A stretch of 27,108 nt of DNA from an uncultured Porphyromonadaceae bacterium (GTDB taxonomy: Bacteria > Bacteroidota > Bacteroidia > Bacteroidales > Muribaculaceae), in NCBI GenBank assembly GCA_905198125.1, contig CAJKBH010000040.1:1-27108 (forward strand). The letters run 5' to 3'. The position numbers and the translations under genes are program-made. This document shows positions 7,478-15,411 of this stretch, piece by piece (positions within the stretch are counted from its first letter, which is position 1; each line of letters opens with the position of its first letter). The notes below the pieces were generated by a model, which was not told the origin of the DNA, did not search any database, and worked only from the letters and a program-made list of their open reading frames with translations.

Positions 7478-8932
7478 ATGAATAAAGAAAAGGTGAAAAT
7501 GGAAGCACAGGGAACATTCAGGGACAGGCTCCGGCTTCGGCTGCGGAATACATGGACCGACATCAAGGGGTATCTCAATCCGATGGCGGACCTGGAGGGG
7601 CAGACGGACGTTGAGGCAAGCATCCGCGCCGGCGTTTCGTTCAAAGGCAGTCAGCTGCTTACGCTGATATTCGCCATCTTCATAGCCTCGTTGGGTCTGA
7701 ACACCGACAGCGTGCCGGTCATAATCGGCGCCATGCTGATATCACCTCTGATGGGTCCGATTATCGGCATGGGTTTGGGTATCGGCATACGGGACTTCGA
7801 CCTGTTGAAGAAAAGTCTGAAGAACGTGTCTGCCGCCATTCTCGGCTCGCTGATCACGTCGGCGCTCTACTTCCTTATTTCACCGCAGTATGAAAGCTCC
7901 AGCCAGCTGCTGGCCCGCACGTCGCCCACCATCTACGATGTGTTCGTGGCACTGTTCGGCGGAGCCGCCGGTATACTGAGCATAGCCGCCAAAAACAAGG
8001 GACAGGTCATGCCGGGCGTGGCTATCGCCACTTCGCTGATGCCTCCCCTGTGTACCGCAGGTTATGGGCTGGCAACGATGCAGATGCACTTCTTCCTCGG
8101 CGCCTTCTATCTGTTCTTTACCAACATGATATTCATCTTCGTGGCCTCGTGGGTAGGGGTGAAGCTGATGGGATTCAAGAAGGTGGTGTATCAGGACGAG
8201 GCCCGGAGCAAGCGCGTCAAGATCATATTCTATACTCTGATAACGGCCATGATGATATTAAGCGCCTATTTGACCCTGGTCATGGTGCGTAAAAACGTAT
8301 TCATGGAGAAGGCACAGGCATTCGTGGAGAGGGAAATGGTGTTTCCCAACACCCAGGTACTGAGCCACAAGGAATACATGAACGGCAATAAGCGTGTGAT
8401 AGACGTGACGCTTATAGGGGCGGCATTGCCCAAGGATTCGCTGCAGCTGGCCATGGTCAATAAGCTTGACTCCTGCGGACTGGGCGGCACGATACTGAAC
8501 ATAAAGCAGGGATTCGCCATGCAGGACATGAAGGACAGCCGCACTGACGCCCAGTTCTACAAGCTGATGCAGTCGGAACTGACGTCACAGCAGACCACTA
8601 TCGATTCACTTCGAGGCGTGATCAGGGAGAGCAGCCAGTTCAGCGATGAAAGCATACGCATAGCTCCGGAAGTGAAGGTGCTCTTTCCATCGGTGCGCGA
8701 CATAGCGCTGGCGCGTATGGTGGCCACTTCCACGCACGACACGCATCAGGATACGGTAAACATGATATTCGTAAACGCACCGAAGGGTCTGACCGAGCAG
8801 GAGCGGACCAAACTGAAGGAATACGTTGGGGTGCGACTGTCGAAGAAAGACCTGCACCTGACCATGAATCCGTCCGGGTTCCCGTGGCCACAGGCTGCAA
8901 AGACTGTCACCGGTGCCAGAACCCCGGAGTGA
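7478..8932 (+). CDS. DUF389 family membrane protein
   Basis: The 484-aa integral-membrane protein belongs to the uncharacterised DUF389 (TIGR00341-like) family. The conserved core motif IIGAMLISPLMGP lies at 82-94, in the second of about six hydrophobic segments between residues 58 and 270. A second conserved block, GVAIATSLMPPLCTAGYGLA, is at 180-199. A hydrophilic C-terminal half (about 272-484) follows, probably a soluble domain. The biochemical function of the family is not known; transport has been suggested but cannot be shown here. Met1 at 7478 is used; Met8 at 7499, just after an AAAGGTGAAA stretch, is a good alternative. Its last 26 nt overlap the 3' end of trkH on the opposite strand. 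Confidence 0.88.
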   Translation: MNKEKVKMEAQGTFRDRLRLRLRNTWTDIKGYLNPMADLEGQTDVEASIRAGVSFKGSQLLTLIFAIFIASLGLNTDSVPVIIGAMLISPLMGPIIGMGLGIGIRDFDLLKKSLKNVSAAILGSLITSALYFLISPQYESSSQLLARTSPTIYDVFVALFGGAAGILSIAAKNKGQVMPGVAIATSLMPPLCTAGYGLATMQMHFFLGAFYLFFTNMIFIFVASWVGVKLMGFKKVVYQDEARSKRVKIIFYTLITAMMILSAYLTLVMVRKNVFMEKAQAFVEREMVFPNTQVLSHKEYMNGNKRVIDVTLIGAALPKDSLQLAMVNKLDSCGLGGTILNIKQGFAMQDMKDSRTDAQFYKLMQSELTSQQTTIDSLRGVIRESSQFSDESIRIAPEVKVLFPSVRDIALARMVATSTHDTHQDTVNMIFVNAPKGLTEQERTKLKEYVGVRLSKKDLHLTMNPSGFPWPQAAKTVTGARTPE

Positions 8933-10406
8933 ACACCAGCAGCACCGTGAATATCTCGAGACGTCCGGTCAGCATCACGAAGGCATACACCCACTTGCCT
9001 AACGCCGGAAGATGCGCGTAGCTGCCCGAAAGGCCTCCAGGAACATCGCAGATGCCGGAATTGGAAATGGATTCGAGCGAACGGAACACTGCCTCGCCGA
9101 GCGGTACGCCGGTGAGGCTTACTATTGCCCCGGATATTACGACCACCAGCACATACATTATAAGGAAAGCCAGTGTCTTGTAGATCATGCCGGGAGTGGT
9201 GCCTTTGCCGTTGAGTATCACTGTGGTCACGGCGCTGGGATGCATTATCTTGTAGAACTCGTTCTTCAGGAACTTGATCATTACCAGGAAGCGGTCTATC
9301 TTGGCGCCTCCCGACGTACTGCCCGAGCAGGCTCCCATGCTCATGAACAGGAACAGCACCATGATGGCCAGCGGGCCGCCGCTCTTGAAGCCGGGCGTGC
9401 TGATACCTGTGGTGGAAATCACCGACACGCATTGAAACAGAGGATTGACCGTCAGGTCCTCGGCGTTATGGTACAGACCCTGCATCACGCTGTCGATGGC
9501 CAACGCCACGTAACCGAACACTACCAACCAGCAATACAGCTTGAACACCGAGTTGCGGAACAGGTTGCGCACATTGCCCTGCAAGGCGTGGAACAACAGC
9601 ACGAAGTTTATGCCACCTAAGAACATGAATATGGTCAGCACCACCTTGACGTAATTGCTGGCAAACTCCACGATGCCCTGGTCCGTTGTGGCGAAACCGC
9701 CCGTAGACATTGTGGAGAGACCGTAGCAGAGGGCGTCGAAGAAGTCCATCCGGCTGAACGACAGCAGGATGACGAGCAGTAATGTAAGGGCTATGTACAT
9801 GCCCCACAGCCCCTTGGCCGTGTTGCTGACACGCGGACGGAGCTTGTCGTGAGTGATGCCGGTCACCTCGGCGTTGAACAGCAGCAGACCGCCCGCCGAG
9901 TTGAGCATGGGCACTACGGCCAGCGTGAACAGCAGGATTCCCAGACCTCCGAACCACTGCATCAGGCAGCGCCACAACAGAATGGATTTAGGTACGCCGT
10001 CCAGAGTGGAGAGGATGGATACGCCCGTGGTGGTGAACGCCGACATCGTCTCGAAGAATGCGTCAGTGACCGACATGTGGGTGCCGTACAGGATGAACGG
10101 CAGCATTCCGAACAATGATAGCACCACCCATGTAAGACCCGTGAGCAAGATGGCCTCACGGCGTCCCATGTCCTTGTTTTTCGGCTTCAGGAAACACATG
10201 CCCAGTCCGGCTCCGGCCGTGATGCCCACGGATATCAGGAACGGCACGGAACTTTCAGTCTCGTAAAGCATCGACACGAAACATGGCAGCAGCATGAAGA
10301 TGGCCAGGATCACCAGCAGATAACCCTCGATGCGTGCCAGCATCAGGAAGTTGATGTACCTGCGGTGAGACAGCTTGGGGAGCTTGAATTTCGTCAGCTG
10401 AACCAT
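8907..10406 (-). CDS. trkH: Trk-type K+ uptake system membrane subunit TrkH
   Basis: This is the potassium channel-like subunit of the TrkAH system in the inner membrane. The 499-aa protein has about ten hydrophobic helices arranged as four membrane-pore-membrane repeats. The four selectivity-filter loops are visible: TTTGVS (125-130), STGGFA (234-239), STTGIS (331-336) and SNSGIC (448-453). Each keeps its central glycine, so K+ selectivity is expected. The start overlaps the end of trkA by 13 nt, a coupling that suits partners of one complex. It is the last gene of the dxs-trkA-trkH run, and its terminal codons overlap the DUF389 gene tail to tail. Confidence 0.95.
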   Translation of the reverse strand: MVQLTKFKLPKLSHRRYINFLMLARIEGYLLVILAIFMLLPCFVSMLYETESSVPFLISVGITAGAGLGMCFLKPKNKDMGRREAILLTGLTWVVLSLFGMLPFILYGTHMSVTDAFFETMSAFTTTGVSILSTLDGVPKSILLWRCLMQWFGGLGILLFTLAVVPMLNSAGGLLLFNAEVTGITHDKLRPRVSNTAKGLWGMYIALTLLLVILLSFSRMDFFDALCYGLSTMSTGGFATTDQGIVEFASNYVKVVLTIFMFLGGINFVLLFHALQGNVRNLFRNSVFKLYCWLVVFGYVALAIDSVMQGLYHNAEDLTVNPLFQCVSVISTTGISTPGFKSGGPLAIMVLFLFMSMGACSGSTSGGAKIDRFLVMIKFLKNEFYKIMHPSAVTTVILNGKGTTPGMIYKTLAFLIMYVLVVVISGAIVSLTGVPLGEAVFRSLESISNSGICDVPGGLSGSYAHLPALGKWVYAFVMLTGRLEIFTVLLVFTPGFWHR

Positions 10407-11731
10407 TTTTCGATTTTTTCGAGGGTGCCCTGAAGAGTGAACAGTACTACATAATCGTCGGGCATGATGCGGGTGTTGCCGTCGATCAGCCTCACCTCGT
10501 CGCCTCGGATCAGACCGGCCAGCGTCATTCCGTAAGGGAGCTTCAGGTCGCGCACGGGCGCCTTGGTTATCTTGCTTCCCTCATGCACCTGTATCTCGGC
10601 CACATCGGCGTCGGCCAGGGCCAGGAACCGGGAATTGGTCTGGTCGGTGTCGAGCAGTATCTTGAAGATGTGGCCCGAAGCCAGCAGTTTCTTGTTGATG
10701 GTGGTGCCGATGTTCAGGTTTTCGGCCAGCGAGACGAACTGCAGGTTCTCCACGTCGGCCACGGTCTTGCGCACGTCGAACTCCTTGGCTGTCATGCAGG
10801 CCAGAATGTTGGTCTCCGAGCTTTCGGTCATGGCTAAGAAAGCATCGTACTGGAATATGTTGTTCTCGCGCAGCACCTCGATGTCGCGTCCGTCGCCGAA
10901 CACCACCTCGCAGTTGGGGAAGTTGGTGGCCAGACGCTCGCATTTGTCCATATCCTTGTCTATGATCTTGATATGGAACTTGTCCTGATACAGCGAGCAG
11001 AACCGGCGCGCAATGCGGCTGCCGCCCATGATCAGCACCTTCTTGATTACGCGCTTGGTCTTGCCGCACAGCTCGCGCACCTCCTGTATGAATGGGGGCG
11101 TGGTGATGAAATAGACTATGTCGTCGGGCAGAATCTTGGTGTCGCCGTTAGGGATGATGGTCTCGTTGCGCCGCTTGATCGCCGCTATGTGGAAATCGTG
11201 CGTGGTGACGGGCAGGTCCTTGATCTTGCAGTTCAGTATCGGCAGGTTCTGGTCGTGGAGCTTGACGCCTATCAGCAGGAGTTTGCCGTCGTGCAGTTCG
11301 CCCCAGTAGCGGGCCCAGTTGTGGTTCAGGGATATGGCAATCTCGTTGGCGGCCACATTCTCGGGATAGATCAGATAGTCCACGCCGAGGTCGCGCAGTA
11401 TCGTGCCGTTGCGGGCTATCAGGAACTCGCTGTTGTCTATACGGGCCACTGTCTTGCTGGCGCCAAGGCTCTTGGCTATGGCACACGACGTGATGTTGTT
11501 TGTCTCGAACGGCGTGACGGCTATGAACAGGTCGGTATCCGAGACGCCCACATCCTTCAGGCTGGAGAAGGAATATGTGTTGCCGTTCCAGGTCATGAGA
11601 TTGTAGGTGGCGTCGATGACGTCCAGACGTGTCTGGTCCTGGTCTATCAGGGTCACGTCCTGGTTCTCCTTGCTCAGCATCTTGGCCAGATGACGTCCCA
11701 CCTCGCCGGCTCCCGCTATGATTATCTTCAT
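10394..11731 (-). CDS. trkA: Trk system K+ uptake regulatory protein TrkA
   Basis: This cytoplasmic gating ring subunit binds TrkH and senses nucleotides (NAD(H), ATP/ADP). The 445 aa contain two RCK units. The first Rossmann fold starts MKIIIAGAGEVGRHLAKML with the acidic strand end VTLIDQD at 26-32. The second begins near 231 (KKVLIMGGSRIARRF) with IKIIDKD. Each is followed by an RCK_C-like ligand domain (about 140-220 and 370-445). This is the normal length of duplicated TrkA. The stop lies inside trkH and the start overlaps the dxs stop by 4 nt, so all three genes are likely translated from one mRNA. Confidence 0.95.
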   Translation of the reverse strand: MKIIIAGAGEVGRHLAKMLSKENQDVTLIDQDQTRLDVIDATYNLMTWNGNTYSFSSLKDVGVSDTDLFIAVTPFETNNITSCAIAKSLGASKTVARIDNSEFLIARNGTILRDLGVDYLIYPENVAANEIAISLNHNWARYWGELHDGKLLLIGVKLHDQNLPILNCKIKDLPVTTHDFHIAAIKRRNETIIPNGDTKILPDDIVYFITTPPFIQEVRELCGKTKRVIKKVLIMGGSRIARRFCSLYQDKFHIKIIDKDMDKCERLATNFPNCEVVFGDGRDIEVLRENNIFQYDAFLAMTESSETNILACMTAKEFDVRKTVADVENLQFVSLAENLNIGTTINKKLLASGHIFKILLDTDQTNSRFLALADADVAEIQVHEGSKITKAPVRDLKLPYGMTLAGLIRGDEVRLIDGNTRIMPDDYVVLFTLQGTLEKIEKWFS

Positions 11732-13653
11732 GACAGAATGGCGTTAAGGATTGAGTCGGGGTCGAGTCCGCATATCTTCTCCAGCTCAGGCACGCTGCCG
11801 TGCTGGATGAAGCGGTCGGGAATTCCTAACTGAGTGAAGTGAATCATGATGTCGTTGTCGTCGAGCCATTGGCGCACGGCCGAACCGAATCCACCGATGC
11901 GCACGCCATCCTCGATGGTTATGATGCGCTTGTGTGTCAGGGCTATCTGACGCACCAGCTCGGTGTCGAACGGCTTTGCCCATATCATGTCGTAGACGTC
12001 GACGGGCACATTCTTCTCAGCCGCTATTTTGGCTGCTGCCACGGCGTTGCGCAGCGTGTTGCCGAGGGACAGAATCGCTATGTCGGCATTGTCCGACATG
12101 AATATATGGCGTCCTTTGCCTACGGGTAGTGTCGTTTCCGTATCGGAGTCGGGGAGAGACCCCGGTTCGCAGTTGCCTCGCGGATAACGAATGGCCATAG
12201 GTCCCCGGTGCTTAAGAGCCGTGTTCATAAGCAGCCGCAGCGTGTCGGCGTCGGCTGGTGCGGCTACGGTGTAGTTGGGAATAGAGAGCAGGAAGGCTAT
12301 GTCCATCATGCCGTGATGCGTCACTCCGTCCTCGCCCACGAGTCCCGCGCGGTCGATGCACAGGGTGACGGGCAGATTGTTGATGGCCGTGTCGTGGATG
12401 ATATTGTCGTAAGCCCGCTGCAGGAACGACGAGTATATGGCCACGAAAGGATGCTTGCCGGCTGCGGCGAGACCGCCGGCGAACGTGACGGCATGACCTT
12501 CGGATATACCGACGTCATACACGCGCTCGGGCATGGCTTTCTGCAATATGTCTACCGAGGTGCCGGCGGCCATGGCGGCGGTGACGCTCACCACATTGGC
12601 GTTGGCGCGTGCCAGGGAGAGCAGATGATTGCCGAACACCTCCTGCCACTTCGGGTTGCCGCCCGATGACTTCCGGCGTGCGCCGGTAGCCGGATCGAAT
12701 TTGCCGGGTGCATGCCAGTCAGCGGGATTCTTCATCGCCGGCTCGTATCCCTGGCCCTTGACGGTGTGCAGGTGCAGGATGCGAGGTCCGTGCATCCCCT
12801 TGATCTCGTTCAGTACCTTCACCAGCTTGGTGACATCGTTGCCGTCGAACGGCCCGAAGTATCGTATGTTGAGACCTTCGAATATGTTCTGTTGCTTGGA
12901 AATCAGGGATTTGAGGGCATTCCCGAAGCGTAGTATCACGCCCTTCTTGTTGTCGTCCATCATCCCCTTGCGGCGGAACATGTTGTATAGCTTGTAGCGC
13001 CACTTGTTGTAGCCCACGGATGTGGTGAGTTCGGAGAAGTAGCGGTGCAGGGCACCGACATTCGGCGAGATCGACATGTCGTTGTCGTTCAGGATGATGA
13101 GGAGATTGTTCGGATTGATGGCTGTGTTGTTCAGTCCTTCGAATGCGAGTCCGTTGCCGATGGATGCGTCGCCGATCAGGGCAACCGTCATGCGGTCTTC
13201 CTGGCCCGGAGTGTTCATGTCGGCTATGGCCATGCCGAGGGCGGCGGAGATTGCGTTGCCTGCGTGGCCGCAGGTGAAGGTGTCGTATATGCTTTCGGAA
13301 GGTGACGGGAAACCGCTGATGCCGCCCAAGGTGCGCTGGGTGGCGAATGCCTCGCGGCGTCCTGTCAGCAGTTTATGGGCGTATGCCTGATGGCCTACGT
13401 CGTATAGAATGCGGTCGTGGGGAGTGTTGAATACGTAATGCAATGCCACGATGATGTCCACGGCACCCATGCTCGAACCGAAATGTCCGGGGTTGACCGA
13501 TAGGTTCCGGATAAGAGTGTCGCGGATTTCCCGGCATACCTGAGGCAACTGCGACACGTCGAGGTTGCGCAGGTCGTCGGGACCGTCTATGTGTGACAGC
13601 AATGTGTCGTTATCTCCGGTCTTTTTGATGATTTCGTGTTTATCCTGGTCCAT
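11728..13653 (-). CDS. dxs: 1-deoxy-D-xylulose-5-phosphate synthase
   Basis: This thiamine-diphosphate enzyme joins pyruvate and glyceraldehyde 3-phosphate in the first step of the MEP isoprenoid pathway, and also feeds thiamine and pyridoxal synthesis. Its 641-aa length is typical. Visible motifs are YDVGHQAYAHK (84-94), CGHAGN (128-133), the ThDP/Mg site GDASIGNG at 161-168 with its distal ND at 189-190, the transketolase-type glutamate in DVGISEGHA, and the pyrimidine-domain DRAGLVGEDGVTHHG. It begins 6 nt after the stop of a 59-aa membrane protein and overlaps trkA by 4 nt. Linkage of dxs to K+ uptake genes has no obvious metabolic logic and is more likely operon packing. Confidence 0.97.
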   Translation of the reverse strand: MDQDKHEIIKKTGDNDTLLSHIDGPDDLRNLDVSQLPQVCREIRDTLIRNLSVNPGHFGSSMGAVDIIVALHYVFNTPHDRILYDVGHQAYAHKLLTGRREAFATQRTLGGISGFPSPSESIYDTFTCGHAGNAISAALGMAIADMNTPGQEDRMTVALIGDASIGNGLAFEGLNNTAINPNNLLIILNDNDMSISPNVGALHRYFSELTTSVGYNKWRYKLYNMFRRKGMMDDNKKGVILRFGNALKSLISKQQNIFEGLNIRYFGPFDGNDVTKLVKVLNEIKGMHGPRILHLHTVKGQGYEPAMKNPADWHAPGKFDPATGARRKSSGGNPKWQEVFGNHLLSLARANANVVSVTAAMAAGTSVDILQKAMPERVYDVGISEGHAVTFAGGLAAAGKHPFVAIYSSFLQRAYDNIIHDTAINNLPVTLCIDRAGLVGEDGVTHHGMMDIAFLLSIPNYTVAAPADADTLRLLMNTALKHRGPMAIRYPRGNCEPGSLPDSDTETTLPVGKGRHIFMSDNADIAILSLGNTLRNAVAAAKIAAEKNVPVDVYDMIWAKPFDTELVRQIALTHKRIITIEDGVRIGGFGSAVRQWLDDNDIMIHFTQLGIPDRFIQHGSVPELEKICGLDPDSILNAILS

Positions 13654-13659
13654 TAGAAC

Positions 13660-13839
13660 TCATTTTTGTTTCTTGTTTCCGCCCGTCAGTTTCCGCCACA
13701 GAGGCACGAAGATGATGATGCCGGAAAAAGCCACTATCAGCAGGCTGTACAACGTCACTCCCGCCGACAATACTCCCCATGCCAGCCATACCCACAGGAC
13801 GACCAGCACCGCAAAACCTATAATTCGCGTAGTTTTCAT
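13660..13839 (-). CDS. 59-aa two-helix membrane protein at the head of the dxs operon
   Basis: This short frame reads MKTTRIIGFAVLVVLWVWLA at its start and ends in the basic tail GGNKKQK. Two hydrophobic stretches (about 6-24 and 26-47) are separated by a short GVLSAG turn, and the tail is Arg/Lys-rich, as expected for a small inner-membrane protein with a cytoplasmic C-terminus. It has an ATG, a TGA and GC-rich codon use like its neighbours. It lies 6 nt upstream of the dxs start and 25-30 nt downstream of a candidate -7 box, so it looks like the first gene of the operon. I do not recognise a family. It may be a genuine small protein or a leader peptide that couples translation into dxs. Confidence 0.7.
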   Translation of the reverse strand: MKTTRIIGFAVLVVLWVWLAWGVLSAGVTLYSLLIVAFSGIIIFVPLWRKLTGGNKKQK

Positions 13840-13868
13840 ATTAATTATAACTCAAAAGGGAGCAGTAT

Positions 13869-13902
13869 GGCAAAATTACAAAATTTTTTTGTTAATTTTG
13901 CC
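13869..13902. promoter_or_regulatory. Divergent -7 boxes in a 10-bp inverted repeat
   Basis: GGCAAAATTA (13869-13878) and TAATTTTGCC (13893-13902) are exact reverse complements around a 14-nt AT-rich spacer. Each arm contains TAATTTTG, the Bacteroidetes -7 consensus, pointing outwards: minus towards the dxs operon, plus towards the L,D-transpeptidase gene. No convincing TTTG -33 is seen for either, so strength is uncertain. Confidence 0.5.
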
Positions 13903-14012
13903 ACAAGAAAGGAAAATGTGCAACTGAAGCGGTAATATTGCACCCTGAAAGTTGTGATAAATAATATTAAATCTGTTAATAAACAACAGGGTATAAAAGG
14001 ATACCTGACATT

Positions 14013-14954
14013 ATGAAAAAACTAATACCGCTTTTGTCGCTATTACTGATAATAAGCTGTTCAAGACCCAAGGCCGATGATTCCGATACAGTCGGTGAAT
14101 ATATACCCGAGCTGGACACAGCCACCTCGCTGATTGATACGGTGCCTCAAACCGACACCGTGAAGGTCGAGCCTGTGGACTATACCGAAACCGAATATCA
14201 GGACGGCATTCTGCCTGTAATAGCCGCCGAAGCACCTGAATATGCGAAGAAACTGGCGGTGGAGGGCCATAAAGGATTTCTGATATGCGACAAGGCCCGT
14301 ATGAAAGTGATACTGTACGACAGCCTCGGCTCTGTAAGGAAGGAATACGGCATGGCCTGCTCCAAACGCTATGGCAACAAGCACAAGAAGGCCGACAACC
14401 GCACGCCCGAAGGTTATTTCAACGTGGTGGGTGTGTTCGACAGCACCGACTGGCTGTATACCGACGACAACGGCAAGCAGTCGAAGAAGAAGGGTCAGTT
14501 CGGCCCGCGCTTCATACGCATCAATTCGCCTCAGATAGGTATTCACGGCACTTGCGCTCCCTGGAGCATCGGTCATCGCGCATCGCACGGCTGTATGCGA
14601 CTCACCAACGAGAACATCATGGAACTGTCACAGCTGGTTCATGCCGGAATGCCCGTCATCATACTGCCGGGCAAGCGCGACCGCGAGGTGAACCACAGCG
14701 AAGGATCGGAAACGATTTATTTCGCCACGAGTTCAGGCTTCGAGATAAAGGCGAGCGAAAAGGAGGAATTCGAGCGCGCACGCAAAGCCAAGGAGGAGGC
14801 AGCGCGTCAGCAGGCGATAGCAGACAGCATCGAGCAGGCGAAGGCACTTCAGGACAGTCTGGAGAAGCTGGACCCCGAGCATGCACCGGTAATCGAGCCG
14901 GAAGTCTGCCCGGAGCCGGTGGAGCATGCCGCCCCGGCCCCCGAATACTTCTGA
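14013..14954 (+). CDS. L,D-transpeptidase (YkuD) lipoprotein
   Basis: This YkuD-domain enzyme is probably periplasmic. The family makes 3-3 peptidoglycan cross-links or attaches proteins to peptidoglycan. The 313-aa precursor has a lipoprotein signal ending LIISC, so Cys16 is the lipidated residue. The YkuD domain covers about 88-220, with the catalytic signature H178-GT ... S191-H192-G-C194-M-R196 (nucleophile Cys194). A charged, Ala/Glu/Lys-rich helical tail (248-290) suggests a coiled coil, and the final segment is Pro/Glu-rich. It stands alone on the plus strand, divergent from the dxs operon. The activity is inferred from intact catalytic residues; the in vivo substrate is unknown. Confidence 0.92.
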   Translation: MKKLIPLLSLLLIISCSRPKADDSDTVGEYIPELDTATSLIDTVPQTDTVKVEPVDYTETEYQDGILPVIAAEAPEYAKKLAVEGHKGFLICDKARMKVILYDSLGSVRKEYGMACSKRYGNKHKKADNRTPEGYFNVVGVFDSTDWLYTDDNGKQSKKKGQFGPRFIRINSPQIGIHGTCAPWSIGHRASHGCMRLTNENIMELSQLVHAGMPVIILPGKRDREVNHSEGSETIYFATSSGFEIKASEKEEFERARKAKEEAARQQAIADSIEQAKALQDSLEKLDPEHAPVIEPEVCPEPVEHAAPAPEYF

Positions 14955-14957
14955 TGA

Positions 14958-14990
14958 ATCCCGGCTTCGCCGGATAACAGAACGGCTCCG
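14958..14990 (+). repeat. Left copy of inverted dispersed repeat (mate at 15378-15410)
   Basis: The segment starts ATCCCGGCTTCGCCGGATAA and is the reverse complement of 15378-15410 with about two mismatches. It contains the small hairpin CCGGC-TTC-GCCGG. It begins four bases after the ldt stop codon. Confidence 0.8.
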
Positions 14991-15036
14991 CGCTGATACC
15001 TGCCCGCGCTGATACCTGCCCGCGCTGATGCCAGCC
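14989..15036 (+). repeat. 16-bp tandem repeat, three units
   Basis: CGCGCTGATACCTGCC occurs at 14989-15004 and 15005-15020, with a diverged third copy CGCGCTGATGCCAGCC at 15021-15036. It continues directly from the left copy of the inverted dispersed repeat and is non-coding. Confidence 0.85.
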
Positions 15037-15092
15037 CTCGACGATACCGGGCCACTGTGGTGAGGCTCTTTCATACCGGCGGCTCTCACGAA

Positions 15093-15131
15093 TAAAAAAA
15101 CGCAGCGACCGGAGGTCGTTGCGTTTTTTTT
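15093..15131. terminator. Bidirectional intrinsic terminator of tRNA-Cys
   Basis: ACGCAGCGACC (15100-15110) pairs with GGTCGTTGCGT (15114-15124) around GGA, with one G-U. The stem has an A-run on its left and a T-run on its right, so it can act on both strands. On the minus strand it lies directly after the tRNA-Cys CCA end; on the plus strand it could end the L,D-transpeptidase transcript. Confidence 0.85.
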
Positions 15132-15204
15132 GGAGGTTCCAACCAGACTCGAACTGGTGTAAACGGTTTTGCAGACCGGTACCTAACCACTCGGACATGG
15201 AACC
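15131..15204 (-). tRNA. tRNA-Cys (GCA), CCA end encoded
   Basis: The minus strand folds as a standard cloverleaf. The acceptor GGTTCCA pairs with TGGAACC. The anticodon loop CTGCAAA carries GCA between CCGGT and ACCGT. The T arm ACCAG-TTCGAGT-CTGGT is perfect. The discriminator is U73, the identity base for cysteine, followed by encoded CCA at 15133-15131. It has its own promoter upstream and an intrinsic terminator directly after the CCA, so it is a single-gene transcription unit. Confidence 0.95.
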
Positions 15205-15216
15205 CTTTTGCGACTG

Positions 15217-15248
15217 CAAAGTTAGTACAAATTTTTGAATCTGCCAAA
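15217..15248 (-). promoter_or_regulatory. Promoter of tRNA-Cys
   Basis: Minus-strand TTTG (15245-15248) and TAACTTTG (15217-15224) are separated by exactly 20 nt and match the Bacteroidetes -33/-7 pattern in full. Transcription would start near 15211, about seven nt before the mature tRNA 5' end. Confidence 0.8.
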
Positions 15249-15332
15249 TCCCGAAGCCAAATTTCTGAAATTTCTGAAATCTTCACAAATTTCTAAGATT
15301 TCTGAAAAACTTGGGCCGGCTCATTATTTAGC

Positions 15333-15398
15333 GCGGAGCTGTTCTGTTGTTGGGGCAGAGCCGTTCCGTTGTTCGGGCGGAGCTGTTCTGTTATCCGC
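15333..15398. repeat. 22-bp tandem repeat, three units
   Basis: Units begin GCGGAGCTGTTCTGTT at 15333, GCAGAGCCGTTCCGTT at 15355 and GCGGAGCTGTTCTGTT at 15377, an exact 22-nt period. The last unit runs into the right copy of the inverted dispersed repeat (15378-15410). It lies just past the ftsK stop codon. Confidence 0.85.
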
Positions 15399-15410
15399 CG
15401 AAGCCGGGAT
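15378..15410 (-). repeat. Right copy of inverted dispersed repeat (mate at 14958-14990)
   Basis: Read on the minus strand this begins ATCCCGGCTTCGGCGGATAA and continues as the left copy does. The two copies bracket the tRNA-Cys unit as a large inverted repeat about 450 bp across. It ends one base before the ftsK stop. Confidence 0.8.
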
Positions 15411-15411
15411 T

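Noticed and set aside
7362..7517. N-terminal extension of dapA
   Set aside because: The 52 extra residues do not fit the family length, run through a candidate promoter and overlap the start of the divergent DUF389 gene.
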